Both the position numbers and the translations under genes were made by a program. Of a stretch of DNA of 64,000 bases, positions 37,831-49,650 are shown piece after piece. The notes beneath the pieces were generated by a model, which had not been told where the DNA came from, ran no database searches, and saw nothing but the letters and a program-made list of their open reading frames with translations. Numbering within the stretch: position 1 is the stretch's first letter; every line of letters starts with the position of its first letter. The stretch comes from Hydractinia symbiolongicarpus. Its lineage: Eukaryota > Cnidaria > Hydrozoa > Anthoathecata > Hydractiniidae. The stretch spans positions 30,630,001-30,694,000 of the forward strand of contig NC_079884.1 in the NCBI RefSeq assembly GCF_029227915.1. The letters run 5' to 3'.

Positions 37831-39657
37831 AAGCGCATGAGACTTGTAGTTTTCAAAAATGTTTTCATTTTTGATGAGACGCTGGATAAAAGAAGTTTAA
37901 TCGCCGGCAAACGAAAACCCGTGATTTCCCGTAAATCCCGGACTCGGCCCGTATAGTCAAGAGTATACAAAGAAAGTACCCAGGAAGTAAACTCATTTCC
38001 CGATCGATTTTTAAAATTATTTTTTCACCACTAAAACGTATGAGACTTGTAGTTTTTAAAAATGTTTTCATTTTTGATGAGACGCTGAATAAAAGAAGTT
38101 TAATCGACGGCAAACGAAAACCCGCCATTTCCCGTAAACCCCGGACTCGGCCCGTATAGTCAAAAGTATACAAATAAAGTACCCAGGAAGTAAACTCATT
38201 TCCCGAACGATTTTTTGAATTATTATTTCACCACTAAAGCCCATGAGACTTGTAGTTTTTAAAAATGTTTTCATTTTTGATGAGACGCTTAATAAAGGAA
38301 GTTTAATCGCCGGTAAACGAAAACCCGCGATTTCCCGTAAATCCCGGACTCAGCCCGTATAGTCAAAAGTATACAAAGAAAGTACCCAGGGAGTTATCTC
38401 ATTTCCCGAACGATTTTTTAAATTATTTGTTCACCACTAAAACGTATGAGACTTGTAGTTTTCAGAAATGTTTTCATTTCTGATGAGACGCTTAATGAAT
38501 GTGGTTTAATCGCCGGCAAACGAAAACCCGCGATTTTCCGTAAATCCCGGACTCAGCCCGTATAGTCAAAAGTATACAAAGAAAGTACCCAGGGAGTAAA
38601 CTCATTTCCCGAACGATTTTTTAAATTATTTTTTCACCACTAAAACGTATGAGACTTGTAGTTTTCAGAAATGTTTTCATTTTTGATGAGACGCTTAATG
38701 AGTGTGGTTTAATCGCCGGCAAACGAAAACCCGCGGTTTTCCGTAAATCCCGGGCTTGGCCCGTATAGTCGAAGGTATACAAAGTAAGTACCCTGTGAGT
38801 AAACTCATTTCCAAAACGATTTTTTAAATTATCTTTTCACCACTAAAACGCATGAGACTTGTAGTTTTTAAAAATGTTTTCATTTTTGATGAGACGCTGA
38901 ATAAAAGAAGTTTAATCGACGGCAAACCAAAACCCGCCATTTCCCGTAAACCCCGGACTCGGCCCGTATAGTCAAAAGTATACAAAGAAAGTACCCAGGG
39001 AGTAAACTCATTTCCCGAACGATTTTTTAAATTATTATTTCACCACTAAAACGCATGAGACTTGTAGTTTTTAAAAATGTTTTCATTTTTGATGAGACGC
39101 TGAATAAAGGAAGTTTAAACGCCGGTAAACGAAAACCCGCGATTTCCCGTAAATCCCGGACTCAGCCCGTATAGTCAAAAGTATACAAAGAAAGTACCCA
39201 GAGAGTAAACTCATTTCCCGAACGATTTTTTAAATAATTTTTTCACCACTAAAACGTATGAGACTTGTAGTTTTCAGAAATGTTTTCATTTTTGATGAGA
39301 CGCCTAATGAGTGTGGTTTAATCGCCGGCAAACGAAAACCCGCGATTTCCCGTAAATCCCGGGCTTGGCCCGTATAGTCAAAAGTATACAAAGAAAGTAC
39401 CCAGGGAGTAAACTTATTTCCCGAACGATTTTTTAAATTATATTTTCACCACTAAAACGTATGAGACTTGTAGTTTTCAGAAATGTTTTCATTTTTGATG
39501 AGACGCTTAATGAATGTGGTTTAATCGCCGGCAAACGAAAACCCGCGATTTTCCGTAAATCCCGGGCTTGGCCCGTATAGTCGAATGTATACAAAGAAAG
39601 TACCCAGGGAGTAAACTCATTTCCCGAACGATTTTTAAAAATATTTTTTCACCACTA
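37831..39657. repeat. 9-mer unit (1,827 bp), version 1
   Basis: Bounded by the marker aaagcgcatgag, which lies at 37,831 and again at 39,658. Internal markers in order are cgatcgattttt, aaataaagtaccc, atttctgatgag, cccgcggttttccg with aaagtaagtaccctg, caaaccaaaaccc, gtttaaacgccgg and gagacgcctaatgag. Confidence 0.88.
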
Positions 39658-42093
39658 AAGCGCATGAGACTTGTAGTTTTCAAAAATGTTTTCATTTTTG
39701 ATGAGACGCTGGATAAAAGAAGTTTAATCGCCGGCAAACGAAAACCCGTGATTTCCCGTAAATCCCGGACTCGGCCCGTATAGTCAAGAGTATACAAAGA
39801 AAGTACCCAGGAAGTAAACTCATTTCCCGATCGATTTTTAAAATTATTTTTTCACCACTAAAACGTATGAGACTTGTAGTTTTTAAAAATGTTTTCATTT
39901 TTGATGAGACGCTGAATAAAAGAAGTTTAATCGACGGCAAACGAAAACCCGCCATTTCCCGTAAACCCCGGACTCGGCCCGTATAGTCAAAAGTATACAA
40001 ATAAAGTACCCAGGAAGTAAACTCATTTCCCGAACGATTTTTTGAATTATTATTTCACCACTAAAGCCCATGAGACTTGTAGTTTTTAAAAATGTTTTCA
40101 TTTTTGATGAGACGCTTAATAAAGGAAGTTTAATCGCCGGTAAACGAAAACCCGCGATTTCACGTAAATCCCGGACTCAGCCCGTATAGTCAAAAGTATA
40201 CAAAGAAAGTACCCAGGGAGTTATCTCATTTCCCGAACGATTTTTTAAATTATTTGTTCACCACTAAAACGTATGAGACTTGTAGTTTTCAGAAATGTTT
40301 TCATTTCTGATGAGACGCTGGATAAAAGAAGTTTAATCGCCGGCAAACGAAAACCCGTGATTTCCCGTAAATCCCGGACTCGGCCCGTATAGTCAAGAGT
40401 ATACAAAGAAAGTACCCAGGAAGTAAACTCATTTCCCGATCGATTTTTAAAATTATTTTTTCACCACTAAAACGTATGAGACTTGTAGTTTTTAAAAATG
40501 TTTTCATTTTTGATGAGACGCTGAATAAAAGAAGTTTAATCGACGGCAAACGAAAACCCGCCATTTCCCGTAAACCCCGGACTCGGCCCGTATAGTCAAA
40601 AGTATACAAATAAAGTACCCAGGAAGTAAACTCATTTCCCGAACGATTTTTTGAATTATTATTTCACCACTAAAGCCCATGAGACTTGTAGTTTTTAAAA
40701 ATGTTTTCATTTTTGATGAGACGCTTAATAAAGGAAGTTTAATCGCCGGTAAACAAAAACCCGCGATTTCCCGTAAATCCCGGACTCAGCCCGTATAGTC
40801 AAAAGTATACAAAGAAAGTACCCAGGGAGTTATCTCATTTCCCGAACGATTTTTTAAATTATTTGTTCACCACTAAAACGTATGAGACTTGTAGTTTTCA
40901 GAAATGTTTTCATTTCTGATGAGACGCTTAATGAATGTGGTTTAATCGCCGGCAAACGAAAACCCGCGATTTTCCGTAAATCCCGGACTCAGCCCGTATA
41001 GTCAAAAGTATACAAAGAAAGTACCCAGGGAGTAAACTCATTTCCCGAACGATTTTTTAAATTATTTTTTCACCACTAAAACGTATGAGACTTGTAGTTT
41101 TCAGAAATGTTTTCATTTTTGATGAGACGCTTAATGAGTGTGGTTTAATCGCCGGCAAACGAAAACCCGCGGTTTTCCGTAAATCCCGGGCTTGGCCCGT
41201 ATAGTCGAATGTATACAAAGTAAGTACCCTGTGAGTAAACTCATTTCCAAAACGATTTTTTAAATTATCTTTTCACCACTAAAACGCATGAGACTTGTAG
41301 TTTTTAAAAATGTTTTCATTTTTGATGAGACGCTGAATAAAAGAAGTTTAATCGACGGCAAACCAAAACCCGCCATTTCCCGTAAACCCCGGACTCGGCC
41401 CGTATAGTCAAAAGTATACAAAGAAAGTACCCAGGGAGTAAACTCATTTCCCGAACGATTTTTTAAATTATTATTTCACCACTAAAACGCATGAGACTTG
41501 TAGTTTTTAAAAATGTTTTCATTTTTGATGAGACGCTGAATAAAGGAAGTTTAAACGCCGGTAAACGAAAACCCGCGATTTCCCGTAAATCCCGGACTCA
41601 GCCCGTATAGTCAAAAGTATACAAAGAAAGTACCCAGAGAGTAAACTCATTTCCCGAACGATTTTTTAAATAATTTTTTCACCACTAAAACGTATGAGAC
41701 TTGTAGTTTTCAGAAATGTTTTCATTTTTGATGAGACGCCTAATGAGTGTGGTTTAATCGCCGGCAAACGAAAACCCGCGATTTCCCGTAAATCCCGGGC
41801 TTGGCCCGTATAGTCAAAAGTATACAAAGAAAGTACCCAGGGAGTAAACTTATTTCCCGAACGATTTTTTAAATTATATTTTCACCACTAAAACGTATGA
41901 GACTTGTAGTTTTCAGAAATGTTTTCATTTTTGATGAGACGCTTAATGAATGTGGTTTAATCGCCGGCAAACGAAAACCCGCGATTTTCCGTAAATCCCG
42001 GGCTTGGCCCGTATAGTCGAATGTATACAAAGAAAGTACCCAGGGAGTAAACTCATTTCCCGAACGATTTTTAAAAATATTTTTTCACCACTA
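39658..42093. repeat. 9-mer unit expanded to a 12-mer (2,436 bp), version 2
   Basis: Same marker order as version 1, but longer by exactly 609 bases. The excess is a tandem trimer: the stretch at 39,692-40,300 (gctggataaaagaag, cgatcgattttt, aaataaagtaccc) is repeated at 40,301-40,909. The second trimer begins with a hybrid monomer, atttctgatgagacgctgg. Confidence 0.88.
39692..40909. repeat. Tandem 609-bp trimer inside version 2
   Basis: Two adjacent three-monomer copies, near-identical by eye. One difference is gatttcacgtaaatc near 40,156, absent from the second copy, which instead has ggtaaacaaaaaccc near 40,750. This is the three-monomer gain that turns the 9-mer into a 12-mer. Confidence 0.88.
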
Positions 42094-43640
42094 AAGCGCA
42101 TGAGACTTGTAGTTTTCAAAAATGTTTTCATTTTTGATGAGACGCTGGATAAAAGAAGTTTAATCGCCGGCAAACGAAAACCCGTGATTTCCCGTAAATC
42201 CCGGACTCGGCCCGTATAGTCAAGAGTATACAAAGAAAGTACCCAGGAAGTAAACTCATTTCCCGATCGATTTTTAAAATTATTTTTTCACCACTAAAAC
42301 GTATGAGACTTGTAGTTTTTAAAAATGTTTTCATTTTTGATGAGACGCTGAATAAAAGAAGTTTAATCGACGGCAAACGAAAACCCGCCATTTCCCGTAA
42401 ACCCCGGACTCGGCCCGTATAGTCAAAAGTATACAAATAAAGTACCCAGGAAGTAAACTCATTTCCCGAACGATTTTTTGAATTATTATTTCACCACTAA
42501 AGCCCATGAGACTTGTAGTTTTTAAAAATGTTTTCATTTTTGATGAGACGCTTAATAAAGGAAGTTTAATCGCCGGTAAACGAAAACCCGCGATTTCACG
42601 TAAATCCCGGACTCAGCCCGTATAGTCAAAAGTATACAAAGAAAGTACCCAGGGAGTTATCTCATTTCCCGAACGATTTTTTAAATTATTTGTTCACCAC
42701 TAAAACGTATGAGACTTGTAGTTTTCAGAAATGTTTTCATTTCTGATGAGACGCTTAATGAATGTGGTTTAATCGCCGGCAAACGAAAACCCGCGATTTT
42801 CCGTAAATCCCGGACTCAGCCCGTATAGTCAAAAGTATACAAAGAAAGTACCCAGGGAGTAAACTCATTTCCCGAACGATTTTTTAAATTATTTTTTCAC
42901 CACTAAAACGTATGAGACTTGTAGTTTTCAGAAATGTTTTCATTTTTGATGAGACGCTTAATGAGTGTGGTTTAATCGCCGGCAAACGAAAACCCGCGGT
43001 TTTCCGTAAATCCCGGGCTTGGCCCGTATAGTCGAATGTATACAAAGTAAGTACCCTGTGAGTAAACTCATTTCCAAAACGATTTTTTAAATTATCTTTT
43101 CACCACTAAAACGCATGAGACTTGTAGTTTTTAAAAATGTTTTCATTTTTGATGAGACGCTGAATAAAAGAAGTTTAATCGACGGCAAACCAAAACCCGC
43201 CATTTCCCGTAAACCCCGGACTCGGCCCGTATAGTTAAAAGTATACAAAGAAAGTACCCAGGGAGTAAACTCATTTCCCGAACGATTTTTTAAATTATTA
43301 TTTCACCACTAAAACCCATGAGACTTGTACTTTTTAAAAATGTTTTCATTTTTGATGAGACGCTGAATAAAGGAAGTTTAATCGCCGGTAAACGAAAACC
43401 CGCGATTTCCCGTAAATCCCGGACTCAGCCCGTATAGTCAAAAGTATACAAAGAAAGTACCCAGAGAGTAAACTCATTTCCCGAACGATTTTTTAAATAA
43501 TTTTTTCACCACTAAAACGTATGAGACTTGTAGTTTTCAGAAATGTTTTCATTTTTGATGAGACGCCTAATGAGTGTGGTTTAATCGCCGGCAAACGAAA
43601 ACCCGCGATTTCCCGTAAATCCCGGGCTTGGCCCGTATAG
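42094..43640. repeat. 9-mer unit, version 3 (incomplete)
   Basis: It begins with the third aaagcgcatgag marker and keeps the 1,827-bp register to version 2 past atttctgatgag (42,739) and cccgcggttttccg (42,993). It drifts near 43,235 (atagttaaaag, then gtacttttt) but still has gagacgcctaatgag near 43,560. After about 43,650 it passes into the class A/C hybrid block. Confidence 0.8.
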
Positions 43641-44203
43641 TCGAATGTATACAAAGAAAGTACCCTGTGAGTAAACTCATTTCCAAAACGATTTTTTAAA
43701 TTATTATTTCACCACTAAAACCCATGAGACTTGTAGTTTTTAAAAATGTTTTCATTTTTGATGAGACGCTGAATAAAAGAAGTTTAATCGACGGCAAACG
43801 AAAACCCGCCATTTCCCGTAAACCCCGGACTCGGCCCATATAGTCAAAAGTATACAAAGAAAGTACCCAGGGAGTAAACTCATTTCCCGAACGATTTTTT
43901 AAATTATTATTTCACCACTAAAACCCATGAGACTTGTAGTTTTTAAAAATGTTTTCATTTTCGATGAGACGCTGAATAAAGGAAGTTTAATCGCCGGTAA
44001 ACGAAAACCCGCGATTTCCCGTAAATCCCGGACTCAGCCCGTATAGTCAAAAGTATACAAAGAAAGTACCCAGGGAGTAAACTTATTTCCCGAACGATTT
44101 TTTAAATTATATTTTCACCACTAAAACGTATGAGACTTGTAGTTTTCAGAAATGTTTTCATTTTTGATGAGACGCTTAATGAATGTGGTTTAATCGCCGG
44201 CAA

Positions 44204-44225
44204 ACGAAAACCCGCGATTTTCCGT
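44204..44225. other. Imperfect dyad in class A monomer (example)
   Basis: The left arm acgaaaa can pair with the right arm ttttccgt around cccgcga, leaving one unpaired C in the right arm. The full arm exists only where the monomer has gattttccg (class A); the gatttcccg form of other classes weakens it. It repeats in most class A monomers. A role is not shown. Confidence 0.5.
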
Positions 44226-44231
44226 AAATCC

Positions 44232-44244
44232 CGGGCTTGGCCCG
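44232..44244. other. GC-only hairpin CGGGC-TTG-GCCCG in class A (example)
   Basis: A perfect five-base-pair GC stem with a three-base loop. It is present in class A monomers with gggcttggcccg and is lost where the word is gggcttggctcg or ggactcggcccg (classes B, C, D, E). Its last four bases overlap the CENP-B-box-like word. Confidence 0.6.
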
Positions 44245-44254
44245 TATAGTCGAA
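44241..44254 (-). other. CENP-B-box-like word (one base short) in class A, example
   Basis: The plus strand reads cccgtatagtcgaa; the minus strand reads TTCG-ACT-A-TA-CGGG. The known functional core of the mammalian CENP-B box is TTCG, four bases, A, two bases, CGGG. Here both conserved ends and the A are present but the first spacer is three bases, so the canonical core is not met. The same word recurs in other class A monomers, for example 8,673-8,686 and 54,389-54,402. Binding by any protein is unproven. Confidence 0.45.
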
Positions 44255-44284
44255 TGTATACAAAGAAAGTACCCTGTGAGTAAA

Positions 44285-44487
44285 CTCATTTCCAAAACGA
44301 TTTTTTAAATTATCTTTTCACCACTAAAACGCATGAGACTTGTAGTTTTTAAAAATGGTTTCATTTTTGATGAGACGCTGAATAAAAGAAGTTTAATCGA
44401 CGGCAAACGAAAACCCGCCATTTCCCGTAAACCCCGGACTCGGCCCGTAGGGTCAAAAGTATACAAAGAAAGTACCCAGGGAGTAAA
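44285..44487. repeat. Class B monomer (type example)
   Basis: Class B shows the head tttccaaaacg, ttatctttt, acgcatgag, tttttaaaaatg, gaataaaagaag, tcgacggc, cgccattt, aaaccccggactcgg and tcaaaag. This copy has the private change cccgtagggtc, shared with the duplicate 6,901 bases later. Confidence 0.9.
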
Positions 44488-44690
44488 CTCATTTCCCGAA
44501 CGATTTTTTAAATTATTATTTCACCACTAAAACCCACGAGACTTGTAGTTTTTAAAAATGTTTTCATTTTTGATGAGACGCTGAATAAAGGAAGTTTAAT
44601 CGCCGGTAAACGAAAACCCGCGATTTCCCGTAAATCCCAGACTCAGCCCGTATAGTCAAAAGTATACAAAGAAAGTACCCAGGGAGTAAA
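44488..44690. repeat. Class C monomer (type example)
   Basis: Class C shows ttattattt, aaaacccatgag (here cccacgag), gaataaaggaag, cgccggtaaac, cgcgatttcccg, ggactcag and tcaaaag. With the two preceding monomers it completes a 609-bp A-B-C trimer. Confidence 0.9.
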
Positions 44691-47600
44691 CTCATTTCCC
44701 GAACGATATTTTAAATTATTTTTTCACCACTAAAACGTATGAGACTTGTAGTTTTCAGAAATGTTTTCATTTTTGATGAGACGCTTAATGAGTGTGGTTT
44801 AATCGCCGGCAAACGAAAACCCGCGATTTTCCGTAAATCCTGGGCTTGGCCCGTATAGTCGAATGTATACAAAGAAAGTACCCTGTGAGTAAACTCATTT
44901 CCAAAACGATTTTTTAAATTATCTTTTCACCACTAAAACGCATGAGACTTGTAGTTTTTAAAAATGTTTTCATTTTTGATGAGACGCTGAATAAAAGAAG
45001 TTTAATCGCCGGTAAACGAAAACCCGCGATTTCCCGTAAATCCCGGACTCAGCCCGTATAGTCAAAAGTATACAAAGAAAGTACCCAGGGAGTTATCTCA
45101 TTTCCCGAACGATTTTTTAAATTATTTGTTCACCACTAAAACGTTTGAGACTTGTAGTTTTCAGAAATGTTTTCATTTTTGATGAGACGCTTAATGAATG
45201 TGGTTTAATCGCCGGCAAACGAAAACCCGCGATTTTCCGTAAATCCTGGGCTTGGCCCGTATAGTGGAATGTATACAAAAAAAGTACCCTGTGAGTAAAC
45301 TCATTTCCAAAACGATTTTTTAAATTATCTTTTCACCACTAAATCGCATGAGACTTGTAGTTTTTAAAAATGTTTTCATTTTTGATGAGACGCTGAATAA
45401 AAGAAGTTTAATCGACGGCAAACGAAAACCCGCCATTTCCCGTAAACCCCGTACTCGGCCCGTATAGTCAAAAGTATACAAAGAAAGTACCCAGGGAGTA
45501 AACTCATTTCTCGAACGATTTTTTAAATTATTTTTTCACCACTAAAACGTATGAGACTTGTAGTTTTTAGAAATGTTTTCATTTTTGATGAGACGCTTAA
45601 TGAGTGTGGTTTAATCGCCGGCAAACGAAAACCCGCGATTTTCCGTAAATCCTGGGCTTGGCCCGTATAGTCGAATGTATACAAAGAAAGTACTCTGTGA
45701 GTAAACTCATTTCCAAAACGATTTTTTAAATTATCTTTTCACCACTAAAACGCATGAGACTTGTAGTTTTTAAAAATGTTTTCATTTTTGATGAGACGCT
45801 GAATAAAAGAAGTTTAATCAACGGCAAACGAAAACCCGCCATTTCCCGTAAACCTCGGACTCGGCCCGTATAGTCAAAAGTATACAAAGAAAGTAACCAG
45901 GGAGTAAACTCATTTCCCGAACGATTTTTTAAATTATTATTTCACCACTAAAACCCATGAGACTTGTAGTTTTTAAAAATGTTTTCATTTTTGATGAGAC
46001 GCTGAATAAAAGAAGTTTAATCGACGGCAAACGAAAACCCGCCATTTCCCGTAAACCCCGTACTCGGCCCGTATAGTCAAAAGTATACAAAGAAAGTACC
46101 CAGGGAGTAAACTCATTTCCCGAACGATTTTTTAAATTATTTTTTCACCACTAAAACGTATGAGACTTGTAGTTTTCAGAAATGTTTTCATTTTTGATAA
46201 GTCGCTTAATGAGTGTGGTTTAATCGCCGGCAAACGAAAACCCGCGATTTTCCGTAAATCCCGGGCTTGGCCCGTATAGTCGAATGTATACAAGAAAGTA
46301 CCCTGTGAGTAAACTCATTTCCAAAACGATTTTTTAAATTATCTTTTCACCACTAAAACGCATGAGACTTGTAGTTTTTAAAAATGTTTTCATTTTTGAT
46401 GAGACGCTGAATAAAAGAAGTTTAATCGACGGCAAACGAAAACCCGCCATTTCCCGTAAACCCCGGACTCGGCCCGTATAGGCAAAAGTATACAAAGAAA
46501 GTATCCAGGGAGTAAACTCATTTCCCGAACGATTTTTTAAATTATTATTTCACCACTAAAACCCATGAGACTTGTCGTTCTTAAAAGTGTTTTCATTTTT
46601 GATGAGACGCTGAATAAAGGAAGTTTAATCGCCGGTAAACGAAAACCCGCGATTTCCCGTAAATCCCGGACTCAGCCCGTATAGTCAAAAGTATACAAAG
46701 AAAGTACCCAGGGAGTAAACTCATTTCCCGAACGATTTTTTAAATTATTTTTTCACCACTAAAACGTATGAGACTTGTAGTTTTCAGAAATGTTTTCATT
46801 TTTGATGAGACGCTTAATGAGTGTGGTTTAATCGCCGGCAAACGAAAACCCGCGATTTTCCGTAAATCCCGGGCTTGGCCCGTATAGTCGAATGTATACA
46901 AAGAAAGTACCCTGTGAGTAAACTCATTTCCAAAACGATTTTTTAAATTATCTTTTCACCACTAAAACGCATGAGACTTGTAGTTTTTAAAAATGTTTTC
47001 ATTTTTGATGAGACGCTGAATAAAAGAAGTTTAATCGACGGCAAACGAAAACCCGCCATTTCCCGTAAACCCCGGACTCGGCCCGTATAGTCAAAAGTAT
47101 ACAAAGAAAGTACCCAGGGAGTAAACTCATTTCCCGAACGATTTTTTAAATTATTATTTCACCACTAAAACCCATGAGACTTGTAGTTTTTAAAAATGTT
47201 TTCATTTTTGATGAGACACTGAATAAAAGAAGTTTAATCGCCGGTAAACGAAAACCCGCAATTTCCCGTAAATCCCTGACTCAGCCCGTATAGTCAAAAG
47301 TATACAAAGAAAGTACCCAGGGAGTAAACTCATTTCCCGAACGATTTTTAAAAATATTTTTTCACCACTAAAACGTATGAGACTTGTAGTTTTCAGAAAT
47401 GTTTTCATTTTTGATGAGACGCTTAATGAATGTGGTTTAATCGCTGGCAAACGAAAACCCGCCATTTCCCGTAAACCCCTGACTCGGCCCGTATAGTCAA
47501 AAGTATACAAAGAAAGTACCCAGGGAGTAAACTCACTTCCCGAACGATTTTTAAAAATATTTTTTCACCACTAAAACGCATGAGACTTGTAGTTTTCAAA

Positions 47601-48838
47601 AATGTTTTCATTTTTGATGAGACGCTGGATAAAAGAAGTTTAATCGCCGGCAAACGAAAACCCGTGGTTTCCCGTAAATCCCGGACTCGGCCCGTATAGT
47701 CAAGAGTGTACAAAGAAAGTACCCAGGAAGTAAACTCATTTCCCGATCGATTTTTAAAATTATTTTTTCACCACTAAAACGTATGAGACTTGTAGTTTTT
47801 AAAAATGTTTTCATTTTTGATGAGACGCTGAATAAAAGAAGTTTAATCGACGGCAAACGAAAACCCGCCATTTCCCGTAAACCCCGGACTCGGCCCGTAT
47901 AGTCAAAAGTATACAAATACAGTACCCAGGAAGTAAACTCATTTCCCGAACGATTTTTTGAATTATTATTTCACCACTAAAGCCCATGAGACTTGTAGTT
48001 TTTAAAAATGTTTTCATTTTTGATGAGACGCTTAATAAAGGAAGTTTAATCGCCGGTAAACGAAAACCCGCCATTTCCCGTAAACCCCGGACTCGGCCCG
48101 TATAGTCAAAAGTATACAAAGAAAGTACCCAGGGAGTAAACTCATTTCCCGAACGATTTTTTAAATTATTATTTCACCACTAAAACCCATGAGACTTATA
48201 GTTTTTAAAAATGTTTTCATTTTTGATGAGACGCTGAATAAAGGAAGTTTAATCGCCGGTAAATGAAAACCCGCGATTTCCCGTAAATCCCTGACTCAGC
48301 CCGTATAGTCAAAAGTATACAAAGAAAGTACCCAGGGAGTAAACTCATTTCCCGAACGATTTCTAAAAATATTTTTTCACCACTAAAACGTATGAGACTT
48401 GTAGTTTTCAGAAATGTTTTCATTTTTGATGAGACGCTAAATGAATGTGGTTTAATCGCCGGCAAACGAAAACCCGCCATTTCCCGTAAACCCCTGACTC
48501 GGCCCGTATAGTCAAAAGTATACAAAGAAAGTACCCAGGGAGTAAACTCATTTCCCGAACGATTTTTAAAAATATTTTTTCACCACTAAAGCGCATGAGA
48601 CTTGTAGTTTTCAAAAATGTTTTCATTTTTGATGAGACGCTGGATAAAAGAAGTTTAATCGCCGGCAAACGAAAACCCGTGATTTCCCGTAAATCCCGGA
48701 CTCGGCCCGTATAGTCAAGAGTATACAAAGAAAGTACCCAGGAAGTAAACTCATTTCCCGATCGATTTTTAAAATTATTTTTTCACCACTAAAACGTATG
48801 AGACTTGTAGTTTTCAAAAATGTTTTCATTTTTGATGA

Positions 48839-49650
48839 GACGCTTAATAAAGGAAGTTTAATCGCCGGTAAACGAAAACCTGCGATTTCCCGTAAATCCC
48901 GGACTCAGCCCGTATAGTCAAAAGTATACAAAGAAAGTACCCAGGGAGTTATCTCATTTCCCGAACGATTTTTTAAATTATTTGTTCACCACTAAAACGT
49001 ATGAGACTTGTAGTTTTCAGAAATGTTTTCATTTCTGATGAGACGCTTAATGAATGTGGTTTAATCGCCGGCAAACGAAAACCCGCGATTTTCCGTAAAT
49101 CCCGGACTCAGCCCGTATAGTCAAAAGTATACAAAGAAAGTACCCAGGGAGTAAACTCATTTCCCGAACGATTTTTTAAATTATTTTTTCACCACTAAAA
49201 CGTATGAGACTTGTAGTTTTCAGAAATGTTTTCATTTTTGATGAGACGCTTAATGAGTGTGGTTTAATCGCCGGCAAACGAAAACCCGCGGTTTTCCGTA
49301 AATCCCGGGCTTGGCCCGTATAGTCGAATGTATACAAAGTAAGTACCCTGTGAGTAAACTCATTTCCAAAACGATTTTTTAAATTATCTTTTCACCACTA
49401 AAACGCATGAGACTTGTAGTTTTTAAAAATGTTTTCATTTTTGATGAGACGCTGAATAAAAGAAGTTTAATCGACGGCAAACCAAAACCCGCCATTTCCC
49501 GTAAACCCCGGACTCGGCCCGTATAGTCAAAAGTATACAAAGAAAGTACCCAGGGAGTAAACTCATTTCCCGAACGATTTTTTAAATTATTATTTCACCA
49601 CTAAAACCCATGAGACTTGTAGTTTTTAAAAATGTTTTCATTTTTGATGA
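48839..49650. repeat. 812-bp tetramer in copy 2, copy 1
   Basis: Four monomers with cttaataaagg plus aaaacctgcg, atttctgatgag, cccgcggttttccg with aaagtaagtaccctg, and caaaccaaaaccc. It corresponds to the inner part of the 9-mer unit of the first large copy, now as a shorter unit. Confidence 0.88.

Larger units (their letters stand above)
44082..44284. repeat. Class A monomer (type example)
   Basis: Class A shows acgtatgag, tttcagaaatg, cttaatgaatgtgg (or gagtgtgg), gattttccg, gggcttggcccg, tcgaatg and the tail ccctgtgag. It carries the GC hairpin and the CENP-B-box-like word. This copy has the cttatttcccg head and ttatattttc. Confidence 0.9.
35813..46570. repeat. Large tandem duplication, copy 1 (10,758 bp, 53 monomers)
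   Basis: Rare variants here recur 10,758 bases later: cttgtcgttcttaaaag (35,813 and 46,571), gagacactg (36,457 and 47,215), aaatgaaaaccc (37,504 and 48,262) and aaagcgcatgag (37,830 and 48,588). Toward the end of the copy the offset falls to 6,901 (43,650-45,450) and then 6,698 (45,660-46,480). The differences are 19 x 203 and 20 x 203. Copy 1 contains three successive versions of a 9-mer unit that are reduced in copy 2. The left edge may lie up to about 200 bases earlier. Confidence 0.87.

Noticed and set aside
36444-40710. Many open reading frames of 60-102 codons on the minus strand (starting MKTFLKTTS or MYTFDYTG) and of 64-71 codons on the plus strand
   Set aside because: They are chance openings in the monomer. 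Since 203 leaves a remainder of 2 on division by 3, each monomer shifts the frame, and a stop is met within about one and a half monomers. They recur with the repeat, overlap one another in different frames, and vary with the satellite variants. No ribosome binding site, intron or domain supports them.
44241-44271. Promoter or origin elements in the cccgtatag-to-gtatac part of the monomer
   Set aside because: TATA-like and palindromic words such as gtatac are present in nearly every monomer and vary with class. Nothing in the sequence shows that transcription or replication starts here.
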